A stretch of DNA of 64,000 nucleotides from Ceratotherium simum simum (Eukaryota; Chordata; Mammalia; Perissodactyla; Rhinocerotidae). The notes beneath the pieces were generated by a model that was not told where the DNA came from, made no database searches, and was given only the letters and a program-made list of their open reading frames with translations. The stretch covers positions 6,405,135 to 6,469,134 of the forward strand of contig NW_004454166.1 in NCBI RefSeq assembly GCF_000283155.1. The letters are read 5' to 3'. Below are positions 45,641-57,050 of the stretch, piece after piece. A program made the translations under genes and the position numbers. Position 1 is the stretch's first letter. The number at the start of each line of letters is the position of its first letter.

Positions 45641-45689
45641 TGCATTTATTTTAATATGTGTGCATGTGTATTTGATGTGTGTGTATTGT

Positions 45690-46500
45690 CAACTGAAATA
45701 AAGAGTCTGGGTAAAGGTTAATTAAAAGATTCTATTTGATAATCAAGATGAGGAACTCGAGTCCTGGAAAACAGTCTAACAGAGTATTCTGAGGAACTGC
45801 TCCGAGGACTACCGATCTGGGTGCAGTTTTTATACTTTTTAACAAAGCAATGTACGTGCAGGAAAGGGCTTACACATCTAATTTCATATACTTCAAAGAT
45901 AACATGAACAAGAGCTTTTTGGTTATACGTCAAACAAGGCTTGTAATGTCGGTGTTGTTTATGTGGGGAGGGAGACAAGGACCAGGGTGGTTGCTTTTTC
46001 CTTCAGTCTCTAGGAAATGCAGCTGGGAAATGTGAGAGTGAAGGACCCTTCATCTTTTCCTGTTGTGGATCCTTCGAGCTGGCATCTTCAGTCATGAGAC
46101 GAGGGGCTGCGAGGTCATTTAGACACAAGCTTAGGAGGCCTGCAAGGCTGCTTCACGGGACAGCATGGATTTCTGTACTGACTTTAAGCCTATGCAGCTT
46201 GCTTGCTAGATACATCTATCAGACCAGGGAGAGGGGTTCCAGTTTCCTTCACAGTATATATCTGTGGGGTGTGCATCCCAAGCACTCAGAGCCTGCATAA
46301 TTATATACCAAAATTACACTGCTTATTTTTGGAAAGCAAATGGTTTATTCATTACTCTGTCAGTCTGCCCTATCCCCAGACATTCTGTCACTTGTGCTCA
46401 TACTCCATTACGGTTAAATTATCAAGCAAGCCTCTTAAAAAGTCCTCCTAAAGATGCAGCTCAGAGACAGAGCTGACAAGGCAATGAGGACATAGGAAAT
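45690..46500 (-). mobile_element. Probable ERV LTR, minus strand
   Basis: On the minus strand a TATA box (AGTATAAAAACTGCACCC, 45823-45840) lies about 130 bp before the end near 45690. The upstream section is a GC-moderate promoter-like region. Relative to its AT-rich flanks it is a distinct 0.8-kb block. The compact TATA-to-end layout resembles an ERVL-type LTR, but the family name, ends and duplication are unresolved. Several 60-86 codon frames on both strands are not supported as genes. Confidence 0.45.
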
Positions 46501-46925
46501 ACAACAGGAAAGCCTCTTTTGCATCAGCAGCGTGAAGGATCTGTGAATAACCAAAACGCTCATAAAACTCGCAAGCTGGAAATGTTAAAAGTGATAAGGG
46601 AGGGGTCAATTATTTACTGGATAGAATTATATGGTAATGAGAAAGAAATTTGGGAATATATATTTAACGAAAGGAGTTGATTTAAAAGAAGTATTCTCAG
46701 CCCAGAAGTCACGCATGATACTTTATTATCATCTTTGTTTTGCAGTTAAGTGCATTACATATTACATTGATTCATAGACTTATTTATATGTTATACCTTG
46801 ACAGCTATACAACAAAATATTTGATAAGTTAAAATCACATTTCATAACAGAAACATCTCAGTCAGCCACTAAAGGGACACATATTTTGAAAGAGCATAAA
46901 GATATAATTAGCTTTTAGAATCCTG
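46501..46925. other. Unassigned AT-rich sequence
   Basis: No gene or repeat recognised. Confidence 0.5.
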
Positions 46926-46929
46926 GAGT

Positions 46930-47045
46930 CAGGTTCTGCATTAAATAGATCTGTGAATTTGGGCAAGTCATTTAACTTCTCTTGGTTTTATTTTCTCACT
47001 TTAAATTGAGAGACGTGAACTAAATAACCTTCAACTTTCTTTCAA
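46930..47045 (+). repeat. MIR fragment
   Basis: 'tgtgaatttgggcaagtcatttaacttctcttggttttattttctcactttaaattgagag' matches the MIR 'tgaccttgggcaagtcacttaacctctctgtgcctcagtttcctcatctgtaaaatggg' segment. Confidence 0.8.
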
Positions 47046-47834
47046 ACTTGAACAATCTATGACTGACTCAAAGAAATCTTAAAGAGAAATTAAAAATTCC
47101 ATCAAACTTCAAGATATATAGAATTTTGAGGTTATTACCATTCTACCAACTTTTCTGAGTTTGCAACCTCTTCAGACCAGAAAACCTTTTGTATGGGATT
47201 CTCTCTTCAAGTGGAACCTCTTGGGCTACAATTCTGTGGTTTATAATTCATATTCCTTCCCTAAATCTCACTCACTTACCCATGTAGACCCCTAACACCC
47301 CCACATAAATGATCAGTACCCACATCTGACTTCGTCCCCACTTCCCATGCCAAATGGGAAGCAGACACTGCCACAGGCCCACAACTACCTCTGCTGCTAG
47401 AGTCCTGAGCTGAGTTCCAGATTGCTGTCTAGACCACTGTACTGCCTGTGCAAGAGATGGCAGGTCTCCCCTCCACATTTCCGGTATAACCCAGCGTCGT
47501 GGCTTTCTGGGCATGAAACAGCCATCTGTTATTCAAAACCTGAAAGCTAAGGCCAAAATGCAAGATTCTGGTTACGGCTGCCGTTCATTTATTTTTCTGC
47601 AATTCTTCCTCGTTCCCTTTTTGTCATACAGTCCACACTCCTCCATCCTTTGAAACTGCATGTTCCATAATATCTCACTATTTATGTGTATAAATTTTCT
47701 TAATCTTCAGAGCAAGTTCTTTCCACTCTTAATGTTACCTGAACTCTTACAGCTTCTCAAGACAATTCTCTTTTTTGCTATGCTTTCTAGGGGAGGCAGT
47801 TTGATCTTCTATACCATACCCATGATGAAACATC
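47046..47834. other. Unassigned sequence
   Basis: 47240-47520 is relatively GC-rich with an 80-codon minus-strand frame (47272-47514) lacking any recognisable domain. Nothing else noted. Confidence 0.45.
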
Positions 47835-47849
47835 AAAATTCATAATGTT

Positions 47850-48183
47850 GGGGGCCGGCCCCATGGCTTAGTGGTTAAGTGCCCGCGCTCCGCTACCAGC
47901 CGCCGGGGTTCGGATCCCGGGCGGGCACCGAGGCACCGCTTCTCCGGCCGTGCTGAGGCCGCGTCCCACATACAGCAACTAGAAGGATGTGCAACTATGA
48001 CATACAACTCTCTACTGGGGCTTTGGGGAAAAAAAAAAAGGAGGAGGATTGGCAATAGATGTTAGCTCAGGGGCGGTCTTCCTCAGCAAAAAGAGGAAGA
48101 TTAGCATGGATGTTAGCTCAGGGCTGATCTTCCTCACAAAAAAATAAATAAATAAAAAAGTTCTTAGCTTCCATCAAAAAAAA
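47850..48183 (+). mobile_element. ERE SINE, long young-looking copy, plus strand
   Basis: Head GGGGCCGGCCCCATGGCTTAGTGG with A-box-like sequence (47864-47879) and B box GGTTCGGATCC (47907-47917). The body CAGCAACTAGAAGGATGTGCAACTATGACATAC runs to CTGGGGCTTTGGGG, then an A-run, two TTAGCTCAGGG...CTTCCTCA tail repeats and A-rich ends. A perfect 15-bp duplication AAAATTCATAATGTT (47835-47849 / 48184-48198) and intact promoter boxes make it one of the youngest insertions here. Confidence 0.98.
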
Positions 48184-48239
48184 AAAATTCATAATGTTAC
48201 ATAATGAAAGTTTTATTTTTGTCTCCCATGCCTCCCCTT

Positions 48240-49016
48240 TTTTTAAATTGCCTCTTTTTTTAATTAATAGACTTGTGATTTTAAATAGATTTTTAATAAA
48301 TCTTCTTGTGATCCCCTGATTTATCCCTCCTTCTCTCCATTCCCCTGAATCTGTGGCAACAGTTAATCTTTTTTATTGTTTCCATAGTTTTGCCTTTTCC
48401 AGAATGTCATATAATCGGAATCACATAGTATGTAGCATTTTCAGGGTGGCTTCTTTCGCTTAATAATATGCATTTATGGTTCCTCTATGTCTTTTCATGA
48501 CTTGATAGCTCATTTCTTTTTAGTGCTGAATGATATTCCATTGTATGGATGTACCACAGTTTGTTTACCCATTTACCCATTGAAGGGCATCTTGGTTGCT
48601 TCCAGGTTTTAGCAATTATGAATAAGGCTACTATAAACATCCATGTGAAGGTTTTTGTGTGGACATCACTTTCTCTAGCTTGGATAAATACTAAGGAGGA
48701 TGATTGCTGAATCATATGGTAGGAATATATTTAATTTTGTAACAAACTGTCAAATTGTCTTCAAAAGTGGCTGTACCATTTTGCATTCCCACTAGCAATG
48801 AATGAGAGTTCCTGTTGCTTCATATCCTTGTCAGCATTTGGTGTTATCAGTGTTCTGGATTTTGGCCATTCTAATAGGTGTTTAGTGATATTTCATTGTT
48901 ATTTTATTTTGCAATTCCCTGATGGTGTATGATGTTGCACATCTTTTCATATGCTCATTTGCCATCTATCTATCTTCTTTGGTGAGGTGTCTGTTAAAGT
49001 CTTTGGCTTATTTTTT
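48240..49016 (-). mobile_element. L1 3' region, antisense, left piece
   Basis: 'cagaatgtcatataatcggaatcacatagtatgtagc', 'ttagtgctgaatgatattccattgtatggatgtaccacag', 'gcatcttggttgcttccaggttttagcaattatgaataaggctactataaacatcc', 'gtggctgtaccattttgcattcccactagcaatg' and 'ccctgatggtgtatgatgttgcacatcttttcatatgctcatttgcc' form a continuous antisense L1 3' end, interrupted by an ERE. Confidence 0.92.
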
Positions 49017-49264
49017 TTATTTTTTATTTTTTTTGTGAGGAGATCAGCCCTGAGCTAACATCCGCCAATCCTCCTCTTTTTTTGCTGAGGAAGACGGCCC
49101 TGGGCTAACATCTGTGCCTATCTTCCTCCACTTTATATGGGACGCCGCCACAGCATGGCTTACCAAGCAGTGTGTCGGTGCGCGCCCGGGATCCGAACCA
49201 GCGAACCCCGGGCCGCCGCAGCGGAGCGCGCGCACTCAACCGCTTGCGCCACCGGGCCGGCCCC
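49017..49264 (-). mobile_element. ERE SINE, minus strand
   Basis: GTGAGGAGATCAGCCCTGAGC ... GCTGAGGAAGACGGCCCTGGGC tail, CACTTTATATGGGACGCCGCCACAGC, then GGGATCCGAACCAGCGAACCCCGGGCC (a variant B-box region with extra bases), and the head ending CCACCGGGCCGGCCCC. The duplication AAAGTCTTTGGCTTATTTTT (48996 onward / 49265 onward) lies inside the L1. CpG-rich and little diverged, so young. Confidence 0.97.
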
Positions 49265-49950
49265 AAAGTCTTTGGCTTATTTTTGATTCAGGTTGTTTGT
49301 TTTCTTATTGTTGAGTTTTAAGAGTTCTTTGTATATTTTGGATAAGAGTCCTTTATCAGATATGTCTTTTCTGAAAGCTTTAGAGTCAGTTTATTGATAT
49401 CCACAAAATAACTTGCTGGAATTTCGATTGGACTTGCATTGAAGACTATAGATCAAGTTGAGAAGAACTGACATCTTGACAATATTGAATCTTCCTATTC
49501 ATGAACATGGACTAGCTCTCCATGTATTTAATTTTTCTTTGATTTCTTTCACCAGAGTTTTGTAGTTTTCCTCATACAGAACTTGTACATATTTTGTTAG
49601 ATTTATATGTAAGTATTTCATTTTGGGGGGTGCTAATTAAATGGTATTGTGTTTTTAATTTAAAATTCCAATTGTTCATTGCTGGTATATAAGAAAAAAA
49701 TTGACTTGTGTATATTAACCTCGTCTCTCAAAACCTTGCTGTGATTGCTTATTAGTTGCAGGAGTTTTTTGTCGATTCTTTCAGATTTTCTACATAGATG
49801 ATTATGTCATTTGCCTTTTTCCCATTTTTTAATCGGGCGTTCATTTCTTATTGTTGAGTTTTAAAAGTTCTTTGTGTATTTTGGATACCAGTTCTTTATC
49901 AGATACGTGTCTTGTGAAGATTTTCTCCCACTCTGTGTCTTGTTTTATCA
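49265..49950 (-). mobile_element. L1, antisense, right piece with a repeated segment
   Basis: Continues the L1 antisense with 'ttgtttgttttcttattgttgagttttaagagttctttgtatattttggataagagtcctttatcagatatg' (about 49290-49362). It then gives ORF2 sequence ('cttgctggaatttcgattggacttgcattgaagactatagatcaagttgag', 'ccatgtatttaatttttctttgatttctttcaccagagttttgtagttttcc'). The first segment recurs at 49850-49911, followed by 'gattttctcccactctgtgtcttg'. Two overlapping L1 copies, or a rearranged one. Confidence 0.85.
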
Positions 49951-50439
49951 GTATCTTAATCCCATTCCATTTTAAAATCTGCTCTGTGAGTCTTGTTCTT
50001 CTCTGACTCCTAGATTAAAAACTCAGCAAGGCCCTATGACTTCCAGAAACAAATTGTTCCTTGGCCACTTCAAGTCTTGAAACAATCAATAGTGTAAGTA
50101 TACTTTTCAGACCAATTTAATAATCAAAACGTGGTTCTTTCTTTAGGGCTGTAGTTTTCCTTCCTCGCTATCCCTTCATTTCCTGCTGGAGACTTGTGGA
50201 GAAGGGGGAAGACTACTTTTGGCGAAGGTAGGCTAGGTTAGCTGCTTCTTTCTTTTCCCACTTAGTGTTTCCACTTCTTCTTGCTAAGCATACATTCTGA
50301 TCCTTTCAGGAGCTGGATCATCAAGAAGTCACAATGATTTGACATTGGCTTTCTCTAAACTAGGTGTTCGAAGTGGGCTTTTCATTTCCTGAGTGTGTTC
50401 ATGGGTTTTTTCACCACCATCTCTCCCTTCCCCTCCTAT
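49951..50439. other. Unassigned sequence
   Basis: No gene. It may be more degraded LINE, but no landmark was recognised. Confidence 0.4.
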
Positions 50440-50820
50440 TGTGAGCTGAATTATGTCCCTCCAAAATTTATGTGTTGAAGGCCTAACCGCCACTACTGTA
50501 TTTTGGAGATAGGGGCCTTTAATGTGGTAATTAAGTTAAAACGAGGCCTTTAGGATGGGCCCTAATCCAGTATGACTGGTGTCCTTATAAGAAGAGGAAA
50601 ATTGGATACACAAAGAGACACAAGGGATGTGAGTGCCTAGAGGAGAGGCCACCTAAGGACACAGTGAGAAGGTGGCCATCTGCAAGCCAAGGAAAGAGGC
50701 CTCAGAAGAAACCAACCTGCTCACTTCCAGCCTCCAGAAATGTGAGAAAATAAGTTTCTGTTATTTAAGCCACTCAGTCAGGTATATTCTGTTGTGGCAA
50801 CCCTAGCAAACTAACACACC
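50440..50820 (+). mobile_element. MLT1-type MaLR LTR, plus strand
   Basis: Nearly full LTR order: TGTGAGCTGAATTATGTCCCTCC, 'ttatgtgttgaaggcctaaccgcc', 'ttttggagataggggcctttaatgtggtaattaag', 'ggtgtccttataagaagaggaaa', 'cacagtgagaaggtggccatctgcaagcc', 'cctccagaaatgtgagaaaataagtttctgttatttaagccactcagtc', ending 'gcaaactaacaca'. It contains the expected AATAA-type signal near the end. Solo: no internal sequence next to it. Confidence 0.93.
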
Positions 50821-51030
50821 CTCAGTCACGTGGGATCTCTCATCTGCAGTTGCTTAGGTGGATGGATGCATCTCTCTTCTGGCAGTGGCTGGGTCTTTCC
50901 TCATTCCCTAGATACCTGGGAATACTCCCACTTTTTTCTTGGGTCAAATCTAATGTGACAGTATGGTGGCTTTCTTGCATAAGGCCTGTATTAATGTCAT
51001 GGAAATTACTGATGCTCCCTCTTTTTTTGT
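50821..51030. other. Unassigned sequence
   Basis: Short stretch between MLT1 and L1 with nothing recognised. Confidence 0.4.
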
Positions 51031-51260
51031 ATATAAATTCTTAATTTTGGAACAGTCTTCGGTTTATAGAATTGTTGCAAAAATGGCACAGAGTGTTCCT
51101 GTATACTCCACCATATACCCAGTTTTCTCTACACTTGGCATTTTATGTTGGTATGGTACATCTGTCACAATTAATGAACCAATACAAATACATTATTAGG
51201 GAAGCTAATTATGCCACTTTTTCTGAAGTCAGCTATCAAAGCAGCTCTTCTACTATTTTT
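51031..51260 (-). mobile_element. L1 3'-UTR fragment, antisense
   Basis: 'aattttggaacagtcttcggtttatagaattgttgcaaaaatggcacagagtgttcctgtatactcc' and 'ttggtatggtacatctgtcacaattaatgaaccaatacaaatacattatt' match the antisense L1 3'-UTR, the same region as 33590-33740. Confidence 0.8.
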
Positions 51261-51589
51261 TAGGCTACAGTGACACCAGTTTACTGTGTCTCCCAAAATG
51301 CAAGAGACGCATTCAAAACTCTATTGGAGCCTCTTGCCTGAGACTTGAAATGATTGGTTGATAATCCTCCCAAAACAGTATGTTAAGAGCTCTCCAAAAA
51401 TTCTCTCCTATAATCCTCCACTCTTTACCTACTTATATCCTGGTGTTGTTGAGGGTTTTGACTTTCAAATAATTACTTTTTTTCTTCCTCTTAAGTTTCC
51501 CCAGGATATTTCCCCATCTCACTCTGGAATATGGTATCTGTTGTTTCTATTCTTTAGCTGAGATTTTCTCATCCCTTCCTTATTATATC
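51261..51589. other. Unassigned sequence
   Basis: Pyrimidine-leaning AT-rich DNA with a 67-codon frame (51358-51561) without any recognised motif. Confidence 0.4.
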
Positions 51590-52320
51590 AGGATAAAACA
51601 AATCAAAACCACAAAATGATATACTGCATACTCACCACAATGGCTAAAATGGAAAAGATAGAAAATACCAAGTGTTTACATAGCTGTAGAGCAAGTGGAT
51701 TATCATACACTCCTGGTGGGAGTATGTATTAATATAATCTGACAGTTGTATTGGAAACTGACTATCTACCAAATTTGGTCATATTTTTACCATACAATCC
51801 AGTAGTTATATATCCAACAAGGAAAATGCATATACATTTACCAAAAGACATGCACTAGAATTTTTGTAGAAGTATTATTTGAAATAGACTCAAAGTGAAA
51901 AATACCCAAAGCCCATCAACAGTAGAATGGATAAATAAATAATGGTGTGTTCACACAACAGAATGATACAGAAATGAGAATAAATGATTTTCAAAAAATA
52001 CAACTTTACAAACATAATATTGAATGGGAAAAACCAGACACTAAAGAATACATATTATATGATTCCGTTTACATAAAGTAGAGGGGAAAAATGAATCAGA
52101 ACTGTTAGAAATCATGCTAGTGGTTCCCTTTGGAGGACATAATGACTAAAAGGAGTATGAGATGGTGTCTGCAGCACTCACAATTTTCTGTTTCTTAATC
52201 TCAATACTGGTTCCAAGACATGTTCAGTTTGTGGAAATACATCCAGCTGTTTACTTACAATATGTGCATTTTTCTGCATGTCCATTATAATCCCCCAAAC
52301 AGTTAAAAAAATAAGTAAGG
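51590..52320 (+). mobile_element. L1 ORF2 end and 3' UTR, sense
   Basis: 'aatcaaaaccacaaaatgatatactgcatactcaccacaatggctaaaatggaaaagatag', 'tgtagagcaagtggattatcatacactcctggtggg', 'aaagcccatcaacagtagaatggataaataaataatggtgtg', 'acagaatgatacagaaatgag' and a 3'-UTR ending 'cccccaaacagttaaaaaaataag'. A standard sense L1 3' end, frame broken. Confidence 0.88.
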
Positions 52321-53110
52321 GAACATATCCTATTACAGTTATACGATGGTGAAATCACCGTTCCTCCAGGTTGCTTCTAGGTCATACTTCTCCCATGCCC
52401 ATGGCTGAGACTCCCTTGTTATTTTATTTTTACTGATTGTAGCAATTTCTGCTTTTTAGCGTTACATTTTATTGGTTCCCTGTCATATCCCTCATTGGCA
52501 AAAATTTTGCCTTTATTCCGTGGTTCCTACTATACCTAACTCTTATCATTATACAGAAATACGTGAAAAAAAATCTGTTGCTAACATATCCAATCATTTA
52601 GACCCTTCGTTGTTTCAAAACCTCAACAATTTATAACCCCATCATTCTTGTGGCTACGGGTTTGAACTTATCATTGAGAATAATTCCACATCAGAATTTT
52701 TACTTTATAATGTTCCATTCTCTCAACTCAATATCCTGTTCTCACATAATATTATCTTTTATTCTTGTCATTTATTCACATCAAGAACTGTGGTCTCTTA
52801 AGCAGTTTTGAGGGATTTTTTCCCTCAATCTGTGAGGCCTCTCCTGGATTTATTCTCATTATATTAATATTAAGTTTTTTTGATATCTCACTTCAAACAG
52901 TTTCTACCATTATCTTCAATTGCTGTATCCTTTCTTCACTGCAAATCTTTAGCCAATTCAATAATGCCTATTTCTATATCTATACCTGGGCTCTCAAACA
53001 CTATTGGAGAAAATTATGTAACTATATAGGTTGTGGCTACCACAATTTTCTGTTCTTTAAATTCATCTGGATCCTTGACATATGCATCAGATTGTACTGC
53101 TCCAGTAATG
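52321..53110. other. Unassigned sequence, possibly old LINE
   Basis: Pyrimidine-leaning, with a 117-codon plus-strand frame (52765-53118) rich in I, F and S and with no domain. The texture resembles degraded LINE ORF2, but no landmark is secure. Confidence 0.35.
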
Positions 53111-53480
53111 CTGTGTAACGAACCATCCCAAAACTTTGTGACTTAAAACAGCAATTTGTTTATTCTCACAGATCTGTATGTCAGATGGGGTGATTTTATT
53201 TAATGTTTTTTATCTGTGGGTCCAGGTTTGCTCCGCAAGTCTCTCATCCTCCTTAGATGAGAATTCCTCTCAGAGCTACGGCAGAGGATCAAGGCAAGAA
53301 GTTGAATAATGCATGTGATTTCCAGGTCTCTGCTTGCATCATATTTAATCCTCCAGCCAAAGCAAGTCACGTTGCTGAGCTCTAAGTCAAGAGTGGAGGA
53401 GGATCTTCAAATGTAAAGGGCCAAAGAACTGGTGTGAAAAGTTGGGACTGATAATGCAATCTATCACAATTCAGGTTAAC
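53111..53480 (-). mobile_element. MLT1-like MaLR LTR remnant, minus strand
   Basis: 'taatgctgtgtaacgaaccatcccaaaactttgtgacttaaaacagcaatttgtttattctcacagatctg' is the antisense start of an old MaLR-type LTR, the same class as 4900-5465. Downstream 'ccaagtcacgttgctgagctctaagtcaagagtggaggaggatcttcaaatg'-like sequence fits a degraded continuation. Confidence 0.55.
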
Positions 53481-53820
53481 AAACCAATACTACTATATGT
53501 CTCTGGCTCCATTTATAATTCCCCTCAATAAATTAGTCTAAACCTGTATTTCTCTCCTTAAATCCCACATCTACCGAATATTTTTTGAAAGATCATTTGC
53601 CTTCCTACTTCACAGGAAAAAGAAGTCTATTAGGCATGAATTTCCTTAATTTTTTGTCTTCCCACTCCCACATTTAAACTTACCTATAGTTCTTTATATG
53701 CTTTATATGCTTACCTATAGTTCTTTATATGCTTTTCCAATCTCAAAGGAAAAAAAGTTTTTTTTAATTAATACAATTTAAGGCTACTTTTTAAAAATCT
53801 AGACCCTGATCTCTCAATTT
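53481..53820. other. AT-rich sequence with a 31-bp near-tandem duplication
   Basis: CTTACCTATAGTTCTTTATATG occurs at 53679-53700 and again at 53710-53731 (period 31). No gene. Confidence 0.7.
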
Positions 53821-53925
53821 AGCAAATTCTCTCTGTCTCTCTCTCTTTCTGTCTCTCTCCCTCTGTCTTTATCTCACTCATGTTTGTGTGTGTGTGTTTG
53901 TATGTGTGTTTGTAAACATCTCCCT
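53821..53925 (+). repeat. (CT)n then (TG)n microsatellite-like tract
   Basis: TCTCTCTGTCTCTCTCTC-type sequence from about 53828 to 53870, then TGTGTGTGTGTGTTTGTATGTGTG to about 53913. The 84-codon minus frame over it is artefactual. Confidence 0.9.
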
Positions 53926-56410
53926 CCCCTGCCTTGTTTATGCATGGTGCTGTAAGAGTACAAGGCCTGAAGGCATTTTTTTTTTTGAAAGCAAAATATG
54001 CTAACTCAATTAGCTGGGGAAGGAAAACCCAGATATTTGATCTTGCAAAACCAAATACTTTAAGATGCTTCAAAGGGATTATGGGAAGGAAGCAAGTTTG
54101 CCTTAATTCTCAGAACCCCTTATCAATTTGCCAAGGTCAGAGGTTGCTTTTCAGGTTTTATCTTCCTTAACCCCTCCTTTTCTTTGATTCTGGGATGAGT
54201 CTTGTATTCTCTGTCACCTGGGAGAATGCTCTTCTTCAATATCATTTTTCTCTGCTTGCTCCTTGAATGTCTCTTTTAAAATAATCTGAATATCTGTGAT
54301 GTAATCCATTATAACAAGGTTTATAATATAAATACTAAGGGGATAATTTATTTTTACTAATTTTATTTCATTGAGAACACCACAGTATTCAACCTAAGGA
54401 GTCCAATTCTTCTCTTCTATACACTTTTCTTATTTTCCATATTGTCCTCTTATGAATTATGAATGCCTTTGGTATTTATCCTTATTTCACCTGGATATAA
54501 ACGTTTCCATGGCGAGGTGAGAAATGCTACAAAATGTGCTTTATTTGGCCCCATGTTCTCCAGGGGATTGTTCTACTACTGTGTTTTGGATTATTTTGGA
54601 TTCCACTATGAGTTATAATAACAATTTATCTGTGAAATGAGCCTTCTCCCACCACAAAAGGTTGACAGAATTGAGAAATGTCTGCCTTCAAAAGAATAGA
54701 AAAAATACAGGAGCGTTGCAAAATCCATGAGGAATTCCTATTGACTTATTTAGAAATTCCAGTTACCTTGGGGACAAACAACTCGAATTTTACTTGCTTT
54801 TTTTTGCTACTTTTTAAAGTAAATCTTTCCCCAAGTGAATTCATTTGGATCATTGTTTCAAAGTTTTATAAATTCATATGCATCCTCCTGGGAAACCTCC
54901 AACCCTTAAAATAGTCTTAAGTGTTTCTGCACATTTTTAATGCTAAAGGCTTTGTACTTTTAGTGATTAATTTAGGGCCACATAATCCAGAAGGAAGAAA
55001 GAAAAATAATTGAGATCATCCAATAGTTAGCTAAAAGGGCAGAGCTGGTCCATAACTTGGAGCTGATGACTTGAGGATGAAATTTCTCAGAGAGGAAAGG
55101 TGTTGAAAGCACTCTGAGGGCTACGAGAACATGGTTTAAATCAGAGGGTGTAGCTTCAGGATACAGACATTCCTGTTTTCCCCCTGCTCTCCCTATAAAC
55201 AGTGGTCAGTTTTATAAAAGATCACTGAAGAGAAAACAAAAACAATAAAAACAAAACTAAAGTAACAAATAAAACAAATACTGAAAAGAAAGAGCTTGAG
55301 GTCATTGTTAGAGAAAGAAAGACTGTGTCTGTGAGTCAGCCCCTGTTCTCTGGCCTGGCCTAACCCTACTCATGAGCCCCGTGGAGTCTGCAGATTTCTT
55401 TCTGTCCCATTTGGAAGTATCTTCTACATTCTCTGTTTATGAGCAGAGATTAAAACACCATCTGAGAGACTGGGGTAGTCATGTGCTGGTCACTTGCTTC
55501 ACTGAGTTCTCTGTCCATTAAGTCCTGAATTGCGCCCTGACTCTTAATGGAGATCTGCTTCCTTCTTCTATCTCTCAGTCCTAATCATTCTGTATAGGAG
55601 GGACAGTATTGAAGGTCCAAGAAGGGGACTGGAAGACTGGCAATGAGTCCTCCTCCTGTTCTCTCTCAACCAGATAAGACGCCAGAACACTCAATTTTGA
55701 TCACAGCACTTTTACTATCCTCACAGCAACTCTGCTTCCAGAAATATTTCCACCACCATTCTCCCCTCCCTCCAAACAGGCTGTACTCTTGATCACAGGA
55801 TTCTTGGTTTGGATTTGCCATGCATTTTTGGAGAACTTTATTGTAGACCTCTCATTTTCTAATAGCAGGGAGAGAGAGAGAGAGTTGTGTGGATCTGTCC
55901 CAGCAAAACCTGTTCGTGCTCTCACACTGAAATCTTCTTCTTAGGCTTGATTTCTCCCTTTGGCTGCAAACCTTGTGGCAGGATGGCAGGATGTATGCAT
56001 AACCAAAGCTCTTCAGTAGGAAGTTTAGCAGCAGTATTCTCAACAAGGCGATTGTTAACTTCCACCTTTTTTCTTGACCTCTGTTTTAAAACCTTTCCCA
56101 GACAAAAAGAGCCTGGGAATGTATGAACATGATTTGAGTAAAGAAGACTTACCCATGGATTTGAGAGGTAGCATCAGATAACATGAAAATAATGTAGAGT
56201 CCACACGAGCTTTGAATGTAACTGTGAGTTTTCCTTTTTCCTGTAATTTATCTTATTAGCATTAACCAAGTTAAAAATTATTATCTTTTTATCTGGGTCT
56301 TACTCAGCTCCTTCTCTTTATCTTCTCAAAGGATGGTTTTCACTTACTCATAGAGATTTCATAAAACTTAGACATAATTCCCCATGACTGCATCGAGGAG
56401 GGAGAAATTC
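53926..56410. other. Unassigned sequence, no gene
   Basis: About 2.5 kb without a recognised element. Small frames (54678-54914, 55887-56126 plus; 55701-55925 minus) have no domain. A GAGAGAGAGAGAGAG run is at 55868-55883. 55210-55300 is A-rich (AAACAAAAACAATAAAAAC) and could be a decayed retroposon tail. Confidence 0.4.
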
Positions 56411-56414
56411 TCCC

Positions 56415-57050
56415 CCTCTACCACTCTTGAGTTCTTATGGCTGGACTAATAATAAAACTGACACAAGACCAGATTAACAGGAGAAAAACCAATTTAATAC
56501 ATGCACATGGGAGATCATAAAAGTGATGCTCAGAGAGTGAACAAAGCAGAAAGTTTATATATCTTTTTACACAAAGAAACAATAAATTCGTGGGGATCTG
56601 ACAGGACAAAGAAACTTAGGTTTGGGTGCTTAATTAGTAAGGAATTTAGGCAGAGTTTGGGTTTGAGGTAGTAAGTTAGTATGGAAGTAACAAGATGTGT
56701 TTATACAGGCTTCTCAGCTCTGAATTCCCTACCTCTGGTGACAAAGATAGAGGGAGAGCACTTTTTACATGGGAGATTTATTTTCCTGTTTTAAGGCGAA
56801 AGTGGAGGGTCAAAGTGCCATTTTTGCACCAGCTGCTTCTCAAGCAACCTTAATTCAAAATAATCAATATGCCCTTGTGGGAGATTTTGGGGTGGCCTGC
56901 TCTGGGCCCCAGCACCTGGAATTTCTTGGACACTTGATGGGTCATGGATTGTCCTCATGATATCAATAATCTTCAGGGAGCTTGTAACATCATCCACCAA
57001 ATTTGCCTGTTCCTTTAATCCAGTTTCTCCTCAAGGGCCTGTAAGGAAAA
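56415..57050 (-). mobile_element. Possible ERV LTR remnant, minus strand
   Basis: 'ggctggactaataataaaactgacacaagaccagattaacaggagaaaaaccaatttaatacatgcacatgggagatcataaa' followed by 'gcagaaagtttatatatc' resembles the antisense 3' part of an ERV1-type LTR as I remember it. Ends, duplication and family are unresolved. Confidence 0.35.

Noticed and set aside
47850..47925. tRNA-like A and B boxes
   Set aside because: Part of an ERE SINE, not a folding tRNA gene. The same applies to the other ERE copies and to the tRNA-Glu head at 18705-18788.
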